A stretch of 7,688 nucleotides of DNA from an uncultured Eubacteriales bacterium (lineage in GTDB: Bacteria; Bacillota; Clostridia; Oscillospirales; Oscillospiraceae), in contig CAJLCS010000085.1 of the NCBI GenBank assembly GCA_905205195.1, positions 1-7,688 of the forward strand, given 5' to 3'. The notes under the pieces were generated by a model. It was given only the letters and a program-made list of their open reading frames with translations, ran no database searches and was not told the DNA's origin. The translations under genes were made by a program, and so were the position numbers. Positions 1 through 6,180 of this stretch are shown here, piece by piece. Numbering within the stretch: the first letter of the stretch is position 1; each line of letters starts with the position of its first letter.

Positions 1-1022
1 GGGTGTATACGGAATTCTACCGGAGCCGGGGCTACGATTTCGACATTACCAGCTCCACCGCCTACGATCAGGCCTTTGTCAACGGTCGCAGCTATTTCGG
101 CACCATTGTCCGCATTGTGGATGAACTGTTCAACAATTACTTAAGAAGGCCCAATTTTGTGGAGCCTCTCGCCGCCAAATTCTGCAACGGAACCACCGTC
201 ACCTGCGAGGGTCTGAGCCAGTGGGGCAGCCAGAATCTGGCCCTGCAGGGCTACTCCTCCGTGGACATTCTGCGGACCTACTACGGAAACGTGGAAATCG
301 TCACAGGGGCGCCGGTCCGCGGCTATTCCCCCTCCTATCCCAGTACCGCCCTGCGCCGGGGCAGCACGGGGCCGTATGTGGTCACCATTCAGACGGAGCT
401 GAACCGGATTTCCCAGGACTATCCGGCCATTTCCAAGCTGGCCAGCGTGGATGGCGTCTTCGGAAGCCAGACCGAGTCCTCCGTCGCCCAATTTCAGGAG
501 ATTTTCGGCCTGACGCCGGACGGCATCGTGGGCAAGGCCACCTGGTACGCCCTGATCCGACTCTATACCGCCGTTACCCGGCTGTCGGAGCTTCGCAGTC
601 AGGGCCAGCAGTTCTACGCCAACAGCTGGGAGTATCCCGATGCCCTGTCCCAGGGCAGCCGGGGGCAGAAGGTACGGCACCTGCAATATATGCTGTCCGT
701 TCTGGCGGAATTTATTCCGGCGATTCCCACCGTGGCCGTGGACGGAATCTTCGGAACCGCGACCCGGGCTGCCGTTGTCGCCGCCCAGCGCTATTTCGGC
801 CTGCCCCAGACCGGCGTGGTGGATGAAGCCACCTGGGACGATCTGTACGACCAGTTTTCCGGCATCGAAACGACGGTGCTCCGCAGCGGCGAATCGTTCC
901 CGGACGCGGATGCCTCCCGTTCCCGCAACCGGTATGCCGCATCCACAACGCTCACCCAATTTCCCGGGGAATCCCTGTCCGTCGGAGATCAGGACGCCGT
1001 TCGTCAGGAGGTGGTACGATGA
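1..1022 (+). CDS. SpoIID-domain protein with two peptidoglycan-binding modules (5' end missing)
   Basis: The gene enters from outside the window; the GTG at 3 is an internal valine codon, not a start. Numbering from it, residues 1-101 look like the C-terminal part of a SpoIID/LytB domain, with a CEGLSQWG segment (68-75) like the GMSQYGA motif of SpoIID and a following ILRTYYGN. SpoIID is a lytic transglycosylase of the sporulation engulfment machinery; its catalytic glutamate would lie upstream, so activity cannot be judged here. Two PG_binding_1 modules follow (about 117-184 and 215-281), each with a V/D-DG-hFG core and an ending of the form TG/DG-V-x-ATW. The last 50 residues are Ser/Arg-rich and look unstructured. 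From memory, similar proteins are common in Oscillospiraceae, annotated only as peptidoglycan-binding protein. A wall or spore-cortex role is inferred. The stop overlaps the next start (ATGA), so the two are probably co-translated. Confidence 0.85.
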   Translation, partial: VYTEFYRSRGYDFDITSSTAYDQAFVNGRSYFGTIVRIVDELFNNYLRRPNFVEPLAAKFCNGTTVTCEGLSQWGSQNLALQGYSSVDILRTYYGNVEIVTGAPVRGYSPSYPSTALRRGSTGPYVVTIQTELNRISQDYPAISKLASVDGVFGSQTESSVAQFQEIFGLTPDGIVGKATWYALIRLYTAVTRLSELRSQGQQFYANSWEYPDALSQGSRGQKVRHLQYMLSVLAEFIPAIPTVAVDGIFGTATRAAVVAAQRYFGLPQTGVVDEATWDDLYDQFSGIETTVLRSGESFPDADASRSRNRYAASTTLTQFPGESLSVGDQDAVRQEVVR

Positions 1023-1561
1023 GGCCCGGTGTTTCTTTTGTGGGTCAGCCCATCCGCAGTCTGCAAACCATGCTGCGGTTCATCGCCGCAGCCCGGGGGC
1101 TGGACACCAGCGTCGTCCCCGACGGGGTATACGGCCCCCAGACCGCCGCTGCCGTCTCCCGTTTTCAGCGCTCCGTCGGCCTGCCGGTCACCGGCGTGAC
1201 CAATCAGGCCACCTGGCAGCGTATTGTTGCCGCCTACGAGCCGTCCCACACCCGGGTCACCTCGGCGCAGAGCATCAACGCCACGCTGAAGCCGGATCAG
1301 ACCGTCTGCCGGGAAGAGGAAAACCCCAACGTCTATCTGGCCCAGGCTATGCTGACGGTGCTGGCCCAGGTTTACGTCAGCGTGCTGCCGCCTGCCATGA
1401 GCGGAAAAATCGACCTGCCGACCTCCAAATCCCTGGAATCCTTTCAGGTCCTCAGCGCCCTGCCCATGACGGGCGAGCTGGACCGGATAACGTGGAAGCA
1501 CCTGTCGCTGCACTTCCCCCTTGCCTCCAACCTGCAGAAAACCCGGCCTCCTGCCGGCTGA
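1019..1561 (+). CDS. Small peptidoglycan-binding domain protein
   Basis: This 180-residue protein is essentially two PG_binding_1 modules. The first (about 8-70) has the PDGVYGPQT core and ends TGVTNQATW. The second (about 98-165) is more divergent: the DGxFG core has become SGKIDLPTS, although the ending TGELDRITW is kept. I see no signal peptide, membrane segment or catalytic domain, so it is probably a wall-binding accessory to the preceding SpoIID-domain protein. The start is well supported: ATG at 1019 overlaps the upstream TGA at 1020-1022, and a strong AGGAGG (1006-1011) sits 7 bases ahead inside the upstream gene. Co-expression and a related sporulation or cell-wall task are inferred from this coupling. 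No convincing intrinsic terminator follows. Confidence 0.85.
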   Translation: MRPGVSFVGQPIRSLQTMLRFIAAARGLDTSVVPDGVYGPQTAAAVSRFQRSVGLPVTGVTNQATWQRIVAAYEPSHTRVTSAQSINATLKPDQTVCREEENPNVYLAQAMLTVLAQVYVSVLPPAMSGKIDLPTSKSLESFQVLSALPMTGELDRITWKHLSLHFPLASNLQKTRPPAG

Positions 1562-1615
1562 TGGGGCAGAAATTATGAATTTTTCCTTAATTTCGGAAAG
1601 AGTTACAATTCAGGC

Positions 1616-1643
1616 TTGATTCATCCCGTTTTTTGTTTATAAT
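1616..1643 (+). promoter_or_regulatory. Sigma-A-type promoter for pgsA
   Basis: TTGATT (1616-1621) and a perfect TATAAT (1638-1643) are 16 bp apart, in an AT-rich pocket of an otherwise GC-rich window. Transcription would start near 1650, giving a leader of about 44 nt before the ATG at 1694. This is the best promoter-like match I found in the window; it is sequence-based only. Confidence 0.7.
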
Positions 1644-1693
1644 AGGAGGAAAAGACTTTACAAAAGGATTTCTCGTTTGTTGGAGGAACACGC

Positions 1694-2266
1694 ATGGTCA
1701 TCAAAAACTGGAAAAAAGAAATCTGGACCATTCCAAATCTGCTGAGCCTGTTTCGGCTGATCCTGATTCCGGTCTACATTGTGATTTATCTCAATGCGTC
1801 CCAGCCGTCCCACTACTGGATCGCCGCCGGAATTCTGGCCGTCTCCTGCCTGACCGACATGGTGGACGGCAAAATTGCCCGCCATTTCAATATGATCTCC
1901 ACGGTGGGCAAAATTCTCGACCCGGTGGCGGATAAGGCCACCCAGATGGCGCTGATTCTCTGCCTGGCCATCAAGCACCCGGTGCTGTGGGGCCTTCTGG
2001 TACTGTTTGTCATCAAGGAGGGGTTCCAGCTGATCGCCGGGTGCATCAGCCTGAAGCGGGGAAAAATGCTCCCCGGCGCCCTGATGGCCGGGAAGGTCTG
2101 CACCACCGTGCTGTTCATCAGTCTGATCCTTCTGGTGCTCCTGCCGGGGCTGGACGAAACCGTGGTCCACTGGATCACCGTCGTGGACGGCGTGTTTATG
2201 CTGATTTCCTTTGTCAGCTACATTCTCGCCTACTACGGAAAGTCGAAAAAAGTGCAGGATTTATAA
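1694..2266 (+). CDS. pgsA: CDP-alcohol phosphatidyltransferase, likely phosphatidylglycerophosphate synthase
   Basis: This is a 190-residue integral membrane enzyme that would transfer a phosphatidyl group from CDP-diacylglycerol to an alcohol, most likely glycerol-3-phosphate, the first committed step to phosphatidylglycerol. The complete family signature is visible with correct spacing: D55, D58, G59, A62, R63, G72, D76 and D80, the residues that hold the metal ions and CDP. The N-terminus (WTIPNLLSLFRLILIP, 11-26) is PgsA-like, the length is usual for PgsA, and hydrophobic stretches occur around 14-33, 41-54, 84-108, 128-150 and 160-183. The ATG at 1694 has GGAGG at 1682-1686, 7 bases ahead, and its own promoter. 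It appears monocistronic: the next gene is convergent and a large palindrome covers its stop codon. The alcohol acceptor cannot be read from the signature, so another CDP-alcohol transferase is possible. Confidence 0.88.
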   Translation: MVIKNWKKEIWTIPNLLSLFRLILIPVYIVIYLNASQPSHYWIAAGILAVSCLTDMVDGKIARHFNMISTVGKILDPVADKATQMALILCLAIKHPVLWGLLVLFVIKEGFQLIAGCISLKRGKMLPGALMAGKVCTTVLFISLILLVLLPGLDETVVHWITVVDGVFMLISFVSYILAYYGKSKKVQDL

Positions 2267-2308
2267 AGTTACGGTCCATACCGCAATGGTATGGACCGTA
2301 ACTTTATA
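2262..2308. terminator. Perfect 21-bp palindrome between convergent genes, probable bidirectional terminator
   Basis: Arms 2262-2282 and 2288-2308 are exact reverse complements, separated by the 5-base loop GCAAT. The pgsA stop TAA (2264-2266) lies in the left arm and the GNAT stop (TAA, 2306-2304 on the minus strand) in the right arm. The outer stem is A/T-rich and the inner stem G/C-richer, so the U-rich tract expected after a terminator is folded into the stem (CTTTATA on either strand) and there is no separate T-run. A bidirectional terminator is the simplest reading. Confidence 0.75.
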
Positions 2309-2846
2309 GAAATTGCACCGCATCTTCATACTCCGCACCGGGAAACAGCACCCGGTACAGCCGCTCCATCTGCCGGGCCGCGTCCGGATTTTCTCCGTCG
2401 GCCAGAATCCAGAAGCGGACCCCCAGCAGCCGGATCTGCACCCCGGAATTCACCATGCCGCTGCGGGCGTAGAAGCCCAGCCGCCGCCGGGCCATGGCGG
2501 GATCCGGCGCTTCCTCCGGGTATTCGCTTTCCAGCAGCAATCGCTTCCCGCAGCTGCCGTAACGCGCCCGCAGCTGCCTGAGGATTTCCCCGCCGACGCC
2601 GCTGCCCCGACAGGGCGGCAGCACCGCCAGATAATCCAGCAGCACCGCGTCCCCCTCAGGCACCAGCATCCACGCATAGCCGACCCGGACGCCGTTTTCC
2701 CAAAAATCCAGCATTTCATAGACGCCGCTGCGGATCAGGCCGCAGGTCAAATCCCAGCTTTTCAGTTCCGATTCCGGAAAGTCCCGGTGCAGGTCCGTCT
2801 CCCATACCGTCTTTCCCTGCTCCTCCGTCAGATTCCTAAGTTCCAT
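2304..2846 (-). CDS. GNAT family N-acetyltransferase
   Basis: A soluble 180-residue acetyl-CoA-dependent acetyltransferase of unknown substrate. Motif A is clear: the strand AVLLDYLAVLPPCRG (67-81) runs into the pyrophosphate-binding turn R80-G-S-G-V-G-G86. RRLGFYARSGM (121-131) matches the late-helix motif of the family. The reading frame is open much further upstream, but the start at 2846 is chosen because GGAGG (2859-2855) lies 8 bases ahead and the length then fits the family. The N-terminal 60 residues are polar and the C-terminus (about 145-180) extends past the GNAT core. The gene is convergent with pgsA, sharing the palindrome over both stops. An intrinsic terminator immediately upstream suggests it is controlled separately from the metabolic operon further upstream. 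Substrate could be a small amine, an amino acid or a protein N-terminus; nothing in the context decides. Confidence 0.85.
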   Translation of the reverse strand: MELRNLTEEQGKTVWETDLHRDFPESELKSWDLTCGLIRSGVYEMLDFWENGVRVGYAWMLVPEGDAVLLDYLAVLPPCRGSGVGGEILRQLRARYGSCGKRLLLESEYPEEAPDPAMARRRLGFYARSGMVNSGVQIRLLGVRFWILADGENPDAARQMERLYRVLFPGAEYEDAVQFL

Positions 2847-2865
2847 CTCTTTCTCCTCCGATGAC

Positions 2866-2896
2866 AAAAAGGCAACGGCTCTTCCGAGCCGCTGCC
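2866..2896 (-). terminator. Intrinsic terminator just before the GNAT gene (attenuator candidate)
   Basis: On the minus strand an 11-bp stem (2896-2886 with 2881-2871, one G-U pair) closes a 4-base loop GGAA and is followed directly by TTTTT (2870-2866). The T-run ends only 6 bases before the GGAGG of the GNAT gene. No room remains for another promoter between it and the start codon, so it must either act as a conditional terminator for GNAT or sharply lower its expression. Confidence 0.8.
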
Positions 2897-3000
2897 GAAT
2901 TGGGTAGTTGCTTTCTGAACAGTGCCTGTCACGGGTCCGCCGTCGGCTTATCCGCGAATATTTCCGCGGCATCGGTTTTCCCTGCGCTGTCCTTCCCTGT
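2897..3000 (-). promoter_or_regulatory. Structured 5' leader of the GNAT gene, possible regulatory RNA
   Basis: From the predicted start near 3000 to the terminator, the minus-strand RNA shows several pairings. GGACAG (2992-2987) can pair with CTGUUC (2922-2917) to close a domain of about 75 nt. Inside it is a hairpin CCGCGG/UCGCGG (2969-2964 with 2957-2952, one G-U) with a 6-base loop, plus the small hairpin ACAG-GCA-CUGU. The 5' part AGGGAAAACC followed later by AAGCC loosely recalls c-di-GMP-I riboswitches, but the rest of that consensus is not found. I see no T-box GGUGGNACCGCG. The class is therefore unassigned and a regulatory role is inferred mainly from the terminator position. Confidence 0.4.
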
Positions 3001-3006
3001 GTCTTT

Positions 3007-3015
3007 AGTATACCA
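3007..3015 (-). promoter_or_regulatory. Extended -10 promoter candidate for the GNAT leader
   Basis: The minus strand reads TGG-TATACT (3015-3007), an extended -10 element (TGn plus a near-consensus hexamer). No good -35 lies 16-18 bp upstream; TAGACA is 21 bp away, too far for a usual match. Transcription would start near 3000. Extended -10 promoters can work without a -35, so this is plausible but not certain. Confidence 0.5.
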
Positions 3016-3100
3016 GATGTCCGCAGAAAGTGGTGTCTAATTTGCGAACAAACGGAGAAAAATTTTCCACCGCCTGCGGTCCCCTTCCAGTCTATGCGCG

Positions 3101-3126
3101 CCTTTTCCGAATCAGAACCGGAAAGG
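3101..3126. other. Imperfect hairpin after the dehydrogenase stop codon
   Basis: CCTTTTCCG (3101-3109) and CGGAAAGG (3119-3126) pair with one bulged T around a 9-base loop, beginning 16 bases beyond the stop of the minus-strand dehydrogenase gene. On the minus strand no T-run follows, so it is a poor intrinsic terminator for the metabolic operon. On the plus strand a TCTTTTT follows after a few bases. It may protect the mRNA 3' end or have no function. Confidence 0.3.
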
Positions 3127-3142
3127 CCGTCTTTTTCTTTGG

Positions 3143-4252
3143 TCAAAACGCATTCGCAATCCACTCGCCGTAGGCGCGGCAGGTGCTGCCGTCCCGTCCG
3201 CCGGTTACCGTCAGCGGACAGGCAGCCAGTGCCGCCTCCAGCCGTTCCGCCTGTGTTATCCGGCCAATATGCCGCAGGAGCATGGCCGCCGCCTTCAGAA
3301 TACTCTGAGGGTTGGCGTAGTCTCCCAGCCCCTCCGCCAGCAGACGGGGCGCCGAGCCGTGAATGGCTTCAAACATGGCGTACCGGCTGCCCAGATTGGC
3401 GCTGCCCGCCGTGCCGACGCCGCCCTGAATCTGGGCGGCTTCATCGGTGATGATGTCGCCGTAAAGATTGGGCAGCAGAAACACCTGAAACTCCCTGCGG
3501 ACGGCTTCGTTGACCAGATTGGCAGTCATGATGTCGATGTAGTAGTCGTCGGCCTGAATCTCCGGATAGTCCTTCGCCACCTCGTGGCAGATTTTCGTGA
3601 ACTTGCCGTCTGTTTTCTTCATGATATTGGCCTTGGTGACAATGGCCACGCGGGTTTTCCCGTTTTTCCGGGCGTAATCAAAGGCCACCCGGGCAATCCG
3701 CTCCGTCCCGGGGTCCGTGGTGATCTTGAAATCCACCGCCATGCCGGGCATCTCCACGCCCCGACTGCCGAGCACATATTCGCCCTCGGTATTTTCCCGG
3801 AAGAAGGTCCAGTCGATGCCCTGGTCCGGGATGGTCACCGGCCGGACATTGGCATACAGGTCCAGCTCCCGGCGCAGCGTCACGTTGGCGCTTTCCATGG
3901 TGCCGCCCATGGGCGTCGTGGTGGGGCCTTTGAGAATGACATCGCATTGCCGGATGGCATCCAGCACCTCTGCCGGAACCGCCTGCCCTTTGGTCAGCCG
4001 GTTTTCCAGCGTCAGCCCCTCGATGCTTCTCAGCACCACCGTTCCGGCCTCGATCTCCTGCCGGAGCAGCCGCTCCAGCACCCGCCGGGCCTCCGCCATG
4101 ATGATAGGGCCGATGCCGTCGCCGTCAATCAGGCCGACGGTGACGGTTTTCCCCTCCGGCTTGGCCGTTTTCCGCTTCATCCGTTCCACCCGGGCCAGCT
4201 GCTCTTCCAGAAGGGCACGAAAGGCCGCACAGGCCTGCTCCAGTTCGTTCAT
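3143..4252 (-). CDS. Isocitrate/isopropylmalate dehydrogenase family protein, probably isocitrate dehydrogenase
   Basis: This 369-residue beta-decarboxylating dehydrogenase probably oxidises isocitrate to 2-oxoglutarate and CO2. Substrate-loop residues favour isocitrate over isopropylmalate: S121, N123 and R127 correspond to S113, N115 and R119 of E. coli Icd, followed by R137 and R152 (FREN). The catalytic lysine is K207 (TKAN), and metal ligands D240, D266 and D270 lie in YYID and NLYGDIITD. The dinucleotide loop HGSAPRLL (298-305) has R303-L304 where NADP enzymes have Lys-Tyr, so the cofactor is uncertain. About 36 residues precede the first strand, a helical N-terminal extension. The ATG at 4252 overlaps the aconitase stop (ATGA) and has AAAGGAG 8 bases ahead, so the longer open frame upstream is not used. 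As last gene of the operon it completes the oxidative branch to 2-oxoglutarate; LeuB is less likely because no leuCD-type partners are present. Confidence 0.88.
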   Translation of the reverse strand: MNELEQACAAFRALLEEQLARVERMKRKTAKPEGKTVTVGLIDGDGIGPIIMAEARRVLERLLRQEIEAGTVVLRSIEGLTLENRLTKGQAVPAEVLDAIRQCDVILKGPTTTPMGGTMESANVTLRRELDLYANVRPVTIPDQGIDWTFFRENTEGEYVLGSRGVEMPGMAVDFKITTDPGTERIARVAFDYARKNGKTRVAIVTKANIMKKTDGKFTKICHEVAKDYPEIQADDYYIDIMTANLVNEAVRREFQVFLLPNLYGDIITDEAAQIQGGVGTAGSANLGSRYAMFEAIHGSAPRLLAEGLGDYANPQSILKAAAMLLRHIGRITQAERLEAALAACPLTVTGGRDGSTCRAYGEWIANAF

Positions 4253-6180
4253 ACCTTCCGCTCCTTTGTCTCGTTCAGTAATCCGCCCGCCAGCACCATG
4301 CGCCGCTGCCGGTCCGTCAGGCTGCACAGAAGGCGGATGGTTTTCCCGGTGGCTTCCTCCACCGCTTCCAGCCGACCCCGTTCCATTCCGGCCCGGATGT
4401 CGGTCAGGCGAAGCACCGCGTCCTGCTCCAGTGTGTCGTAATCCTCCGGCGTTTCAAAGGTCAGCGGCAGAATCCCGGCGTTAACCAGGTTGGCCGCATG
4501 AATCCGGGCAAAACTCTTGGCGATGACGCAGCGGATGCCCAGATACATGGGCACCAGCGCCGCGTGCTCCCGGGACGAGCCCTGGCCGTAGTTGCTGCCG
4601 CCGATGATGATCCCGTCCCCGGCCGCCCTGGCCCGCTCCGGGAAGGTCGGATCACAGACCTGAAAACAGAAGTTGGACAGCCTGGGAATATTGGACCGGA
4701 AGGGCAGGATTTTAGCCCCGGCCGGCATAATATGGTCAGTAGTAATATTGTCCCCCACCTTCAGCACCACCTTGGCCGCCAATGCGTCCGGAAAGGGCTT
4801 TCCCGCCGGGAAGGGCTTGATATTCGGCCCCCGGAGGACCGGCGCGTCGGCAGCCTTGTCCACCGGAAGGGGCGGCAGGATGCACCGGTCGTCAATCCGG
4901 AACCGGTCCGGCATGGAAATGGCAGGCATTTGCCCCAGCTCCCGCGGGTCGGTGATTACGCCGGTCAGCGCGGCGGCCACCGCCGTCTCCGGCGAGACCA
5001 GATAGACGCCCGCGTCTCTGGTGCCGCTCCGGCCGAGGAAGTTCCGGTTGAAGGTCCGCAGGCTCACGCCGCCGGAATTGGGCGAGAAGCCCATGCCGAT
5101 GCAGGGGCCGCAGGCGCATTCCAGCAGCCGCGCGCCGCTGGCCAGAATGTCCGACAGCGCGCCGCAGTCCGACAGCATGGTCAGCACCTGCCTGGAGCCG
5201 GGGGAAACGGACAGACTGACGGAGGGTGCCACGGTTCTGCCCTTCAGCAGCGCCGCTACTTTCAGCAGGTCCGCCAGAGAAGAATTGGTGCAGGAGCCAA
5301 TACAGACCTGATCGACCTTCGTGCCCGCCAGCGTTCGGACCGGCACCACGTTGTCCGGACTGTTGGGACAGGCAATCAGCGGCTCCAGGCTGCCAAGGTC
5401 CATGGAAATCACCCGGTCATACACCGCGTCCGGGTCGCTTTCCAGCAGCAGGAAGTCGTCTTCCCTGCCCTGGGCCGCCAGAAAGCGGCGGGTGACCTCG
5501 TCGGAGGGGAAAATCGACGTGGTGGCGCCAAGCTCGGTGCCCATATTGGTAATCGTGGCCCGCTCCGGCACGGACAGGGGGGCCACTCCCGGCCCGCCCC
5601 ATTCGATGATGGCGCCCACGCCGCCCTTGACGGACAGAATCCGCAGCAGCTCCAGGCTGACGTCCTTGGCCGTAACAAAGGGCGGCAGCTTGCCGGTCAG
5701 ATGGACCTTGTAGAGCTTGGGCATGGTGATATAATAGGCGCCGCCGCCCATGGCCACGGCTACGTCCATACCGCCCGCGCCGAAGGCCAGCATACCAAGG
5801 CCGCCGCCGGTGGGCGTGTGGCTGTCGGAGCCGATGAGGGTCTTTCCGGGCTTTCCGAAGCGCTCCAGATGGACCTGATGGCAGATGCCGTTGCCCGGGC
5901 GGGAGAAATACAAGCCGTATTTGGCGGCGACGGACTGCAGATACCGATGGTCGTCCGCGTTTTCAAAGCCGCATTGCAGCGTGTTGTGGTCCACATAGGC
6001 GACGCTCAGCTCCGTCCGCACCCGGGGAATGCCCATGGTCTCAAATTCCAGATAGGCCATGGTGCCGGTTGCGTCCTGCGTCAGGGTCTGATCGATTTTC
6101 AGGCCGATTTCCGTGCCCGGGGTCATGGTGCCGTCCACCAGATGGCGCCGGATGATTTTCTGCGCAATGGTTTCACCCAT
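4249..6180 (-). CDS. Aconitate hydratase (single-chain, short form)
   Basis: Cytosolic [4Fe-4S] enzyme that isomerises citrate to isocitrate through cis-aconitate. At 643 residues it is shorter than AcnA/AcnB (about 850-900) and fits the short Aquifex-type aconitases, in which LeuC-like and LeuD-like parts form one chain. Cluster ligands are visible: C297 in GSCTNSS, and C357 and C360 in CGPCIG. Substrate motifs include GSDSHTPTGGGLG (117-129). The C-terminal swivel domain has VGDNITTDHIMPAGAKI (475-491) and GSSREHAAL (534-542), which carries the catalytic serine and arginine. The ATG at 6180 overlaps the end of the regulator gene by 8 bases, with AAAGGA about 9 bases ahead. It lies between the citrate-forming synthase/regulator pair and the dehydrogenase, which supports aconitase over isopropylmalate or homoaconitate isomerase. 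The same order (synthase, aconitase CitB, dehydrogenase CitC) is known from Clostridium acetobutylicum. Confidence 0.93.
   Translation of the reverse strand: MGETIAQKIIRRHLVDGTMTPGTEIGLKIDQTLTQDATGTMAYLEFETMGIPRVRTELSVAYVDHNTLQCGFENADDHRYLQSVAAKYGLYFSRPGNGICHQVHLERFGKPGKTLIGSDSHTPTGGGLGMLAFGAGGMDVAVAMGGGAYYITMPKLYKVHLTGKLPPFVTAKDVSLELLRILSVKGGVGAIIEWGGPGVAPLSVPERATITNMGTELGATTSIFPSDEVTRRFLAAQGREDDFLLLESDPDAVYDRVISMDLGSLEPLIACPNSPDNVVPVRTLAGTKVDQVCIGSCTNSSLADLLKVAALLKGRTVAPSVSLSVSPGSRQVLTMLSDCGALSDILASGARLLECACGPCIGMGFSPNSGGVSLRTFNRNFLGRSGTRDAGVYLVSPETAVAAALTGVITDPRELGQMPAISMPDRFRIDDRCILPPLPVDKAADAPVLRGPNIKPFPAGKPFPDALAAKVVLKVGDNITTDHIMPAGAKILPFRSNIPRLSNFCFQVCDPTFPERARAAGDGIIIGGSNYGQGSSREHAALVPMYLGIRCVIAKSFARIHAANLVNAGILPLTFETPEDYDTLEQDAVLRLTDIRAGMERGRLEAVEEATGKTIRLLCSLTDRQRRMVLAGGLLNETKERKV

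Noticed and set aside
141..959. Minus-strand open frame of 272 codons opposite the SpoIID/PG-binding gene
   Set aside because: Gly/Arg/Gln-rich shadow with no motif; the plus-strand domains are unambiguous.
1562..1615. Intrinsic terminator after the small peptidoglycan-binding gene
   Set aside because: Only a 5-bp A/T-rich TTTCC/GGAAA pairing is seen, with an 8-base loop and no T-run.
3053..3085. Possible minus-strand terminator ACCGCAGGCGGT followed by GGAAAATTTTTC after the dehydrogenase gene
   Set aside because: The stem is only 4-5 bp with a tiny loop and the T-run is separated from it. It is too weak to list as a terminator.
2847..3164. Upstream extension of the GNAT frame to 3164 (286 residues)
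   Set aside because: The added 106 residues are basic and low in recognisable structure, cover the promoter and terminator, and overlap the dehydrogenase end. A strong SD and a family-typical length support the start at 2846.
3143..4252. Assignment of the dehydrogenase as LeuB (leucine synthesis)
   Set aside because: The substrate loop carries the Ser-x-Asn-x-x-x-Arg pattern of isocitrate dehydrogenases, and the neighbour is a one-chain aconitase rather than LeuC plus LeuD.
3269..4484. Plus-strand open frames opposite the isocitrate dehydrogenase gene
   Set aside because: Composition is that of antisense shadows, no family motif is visible, and the minus-strand gene explains the sequence.
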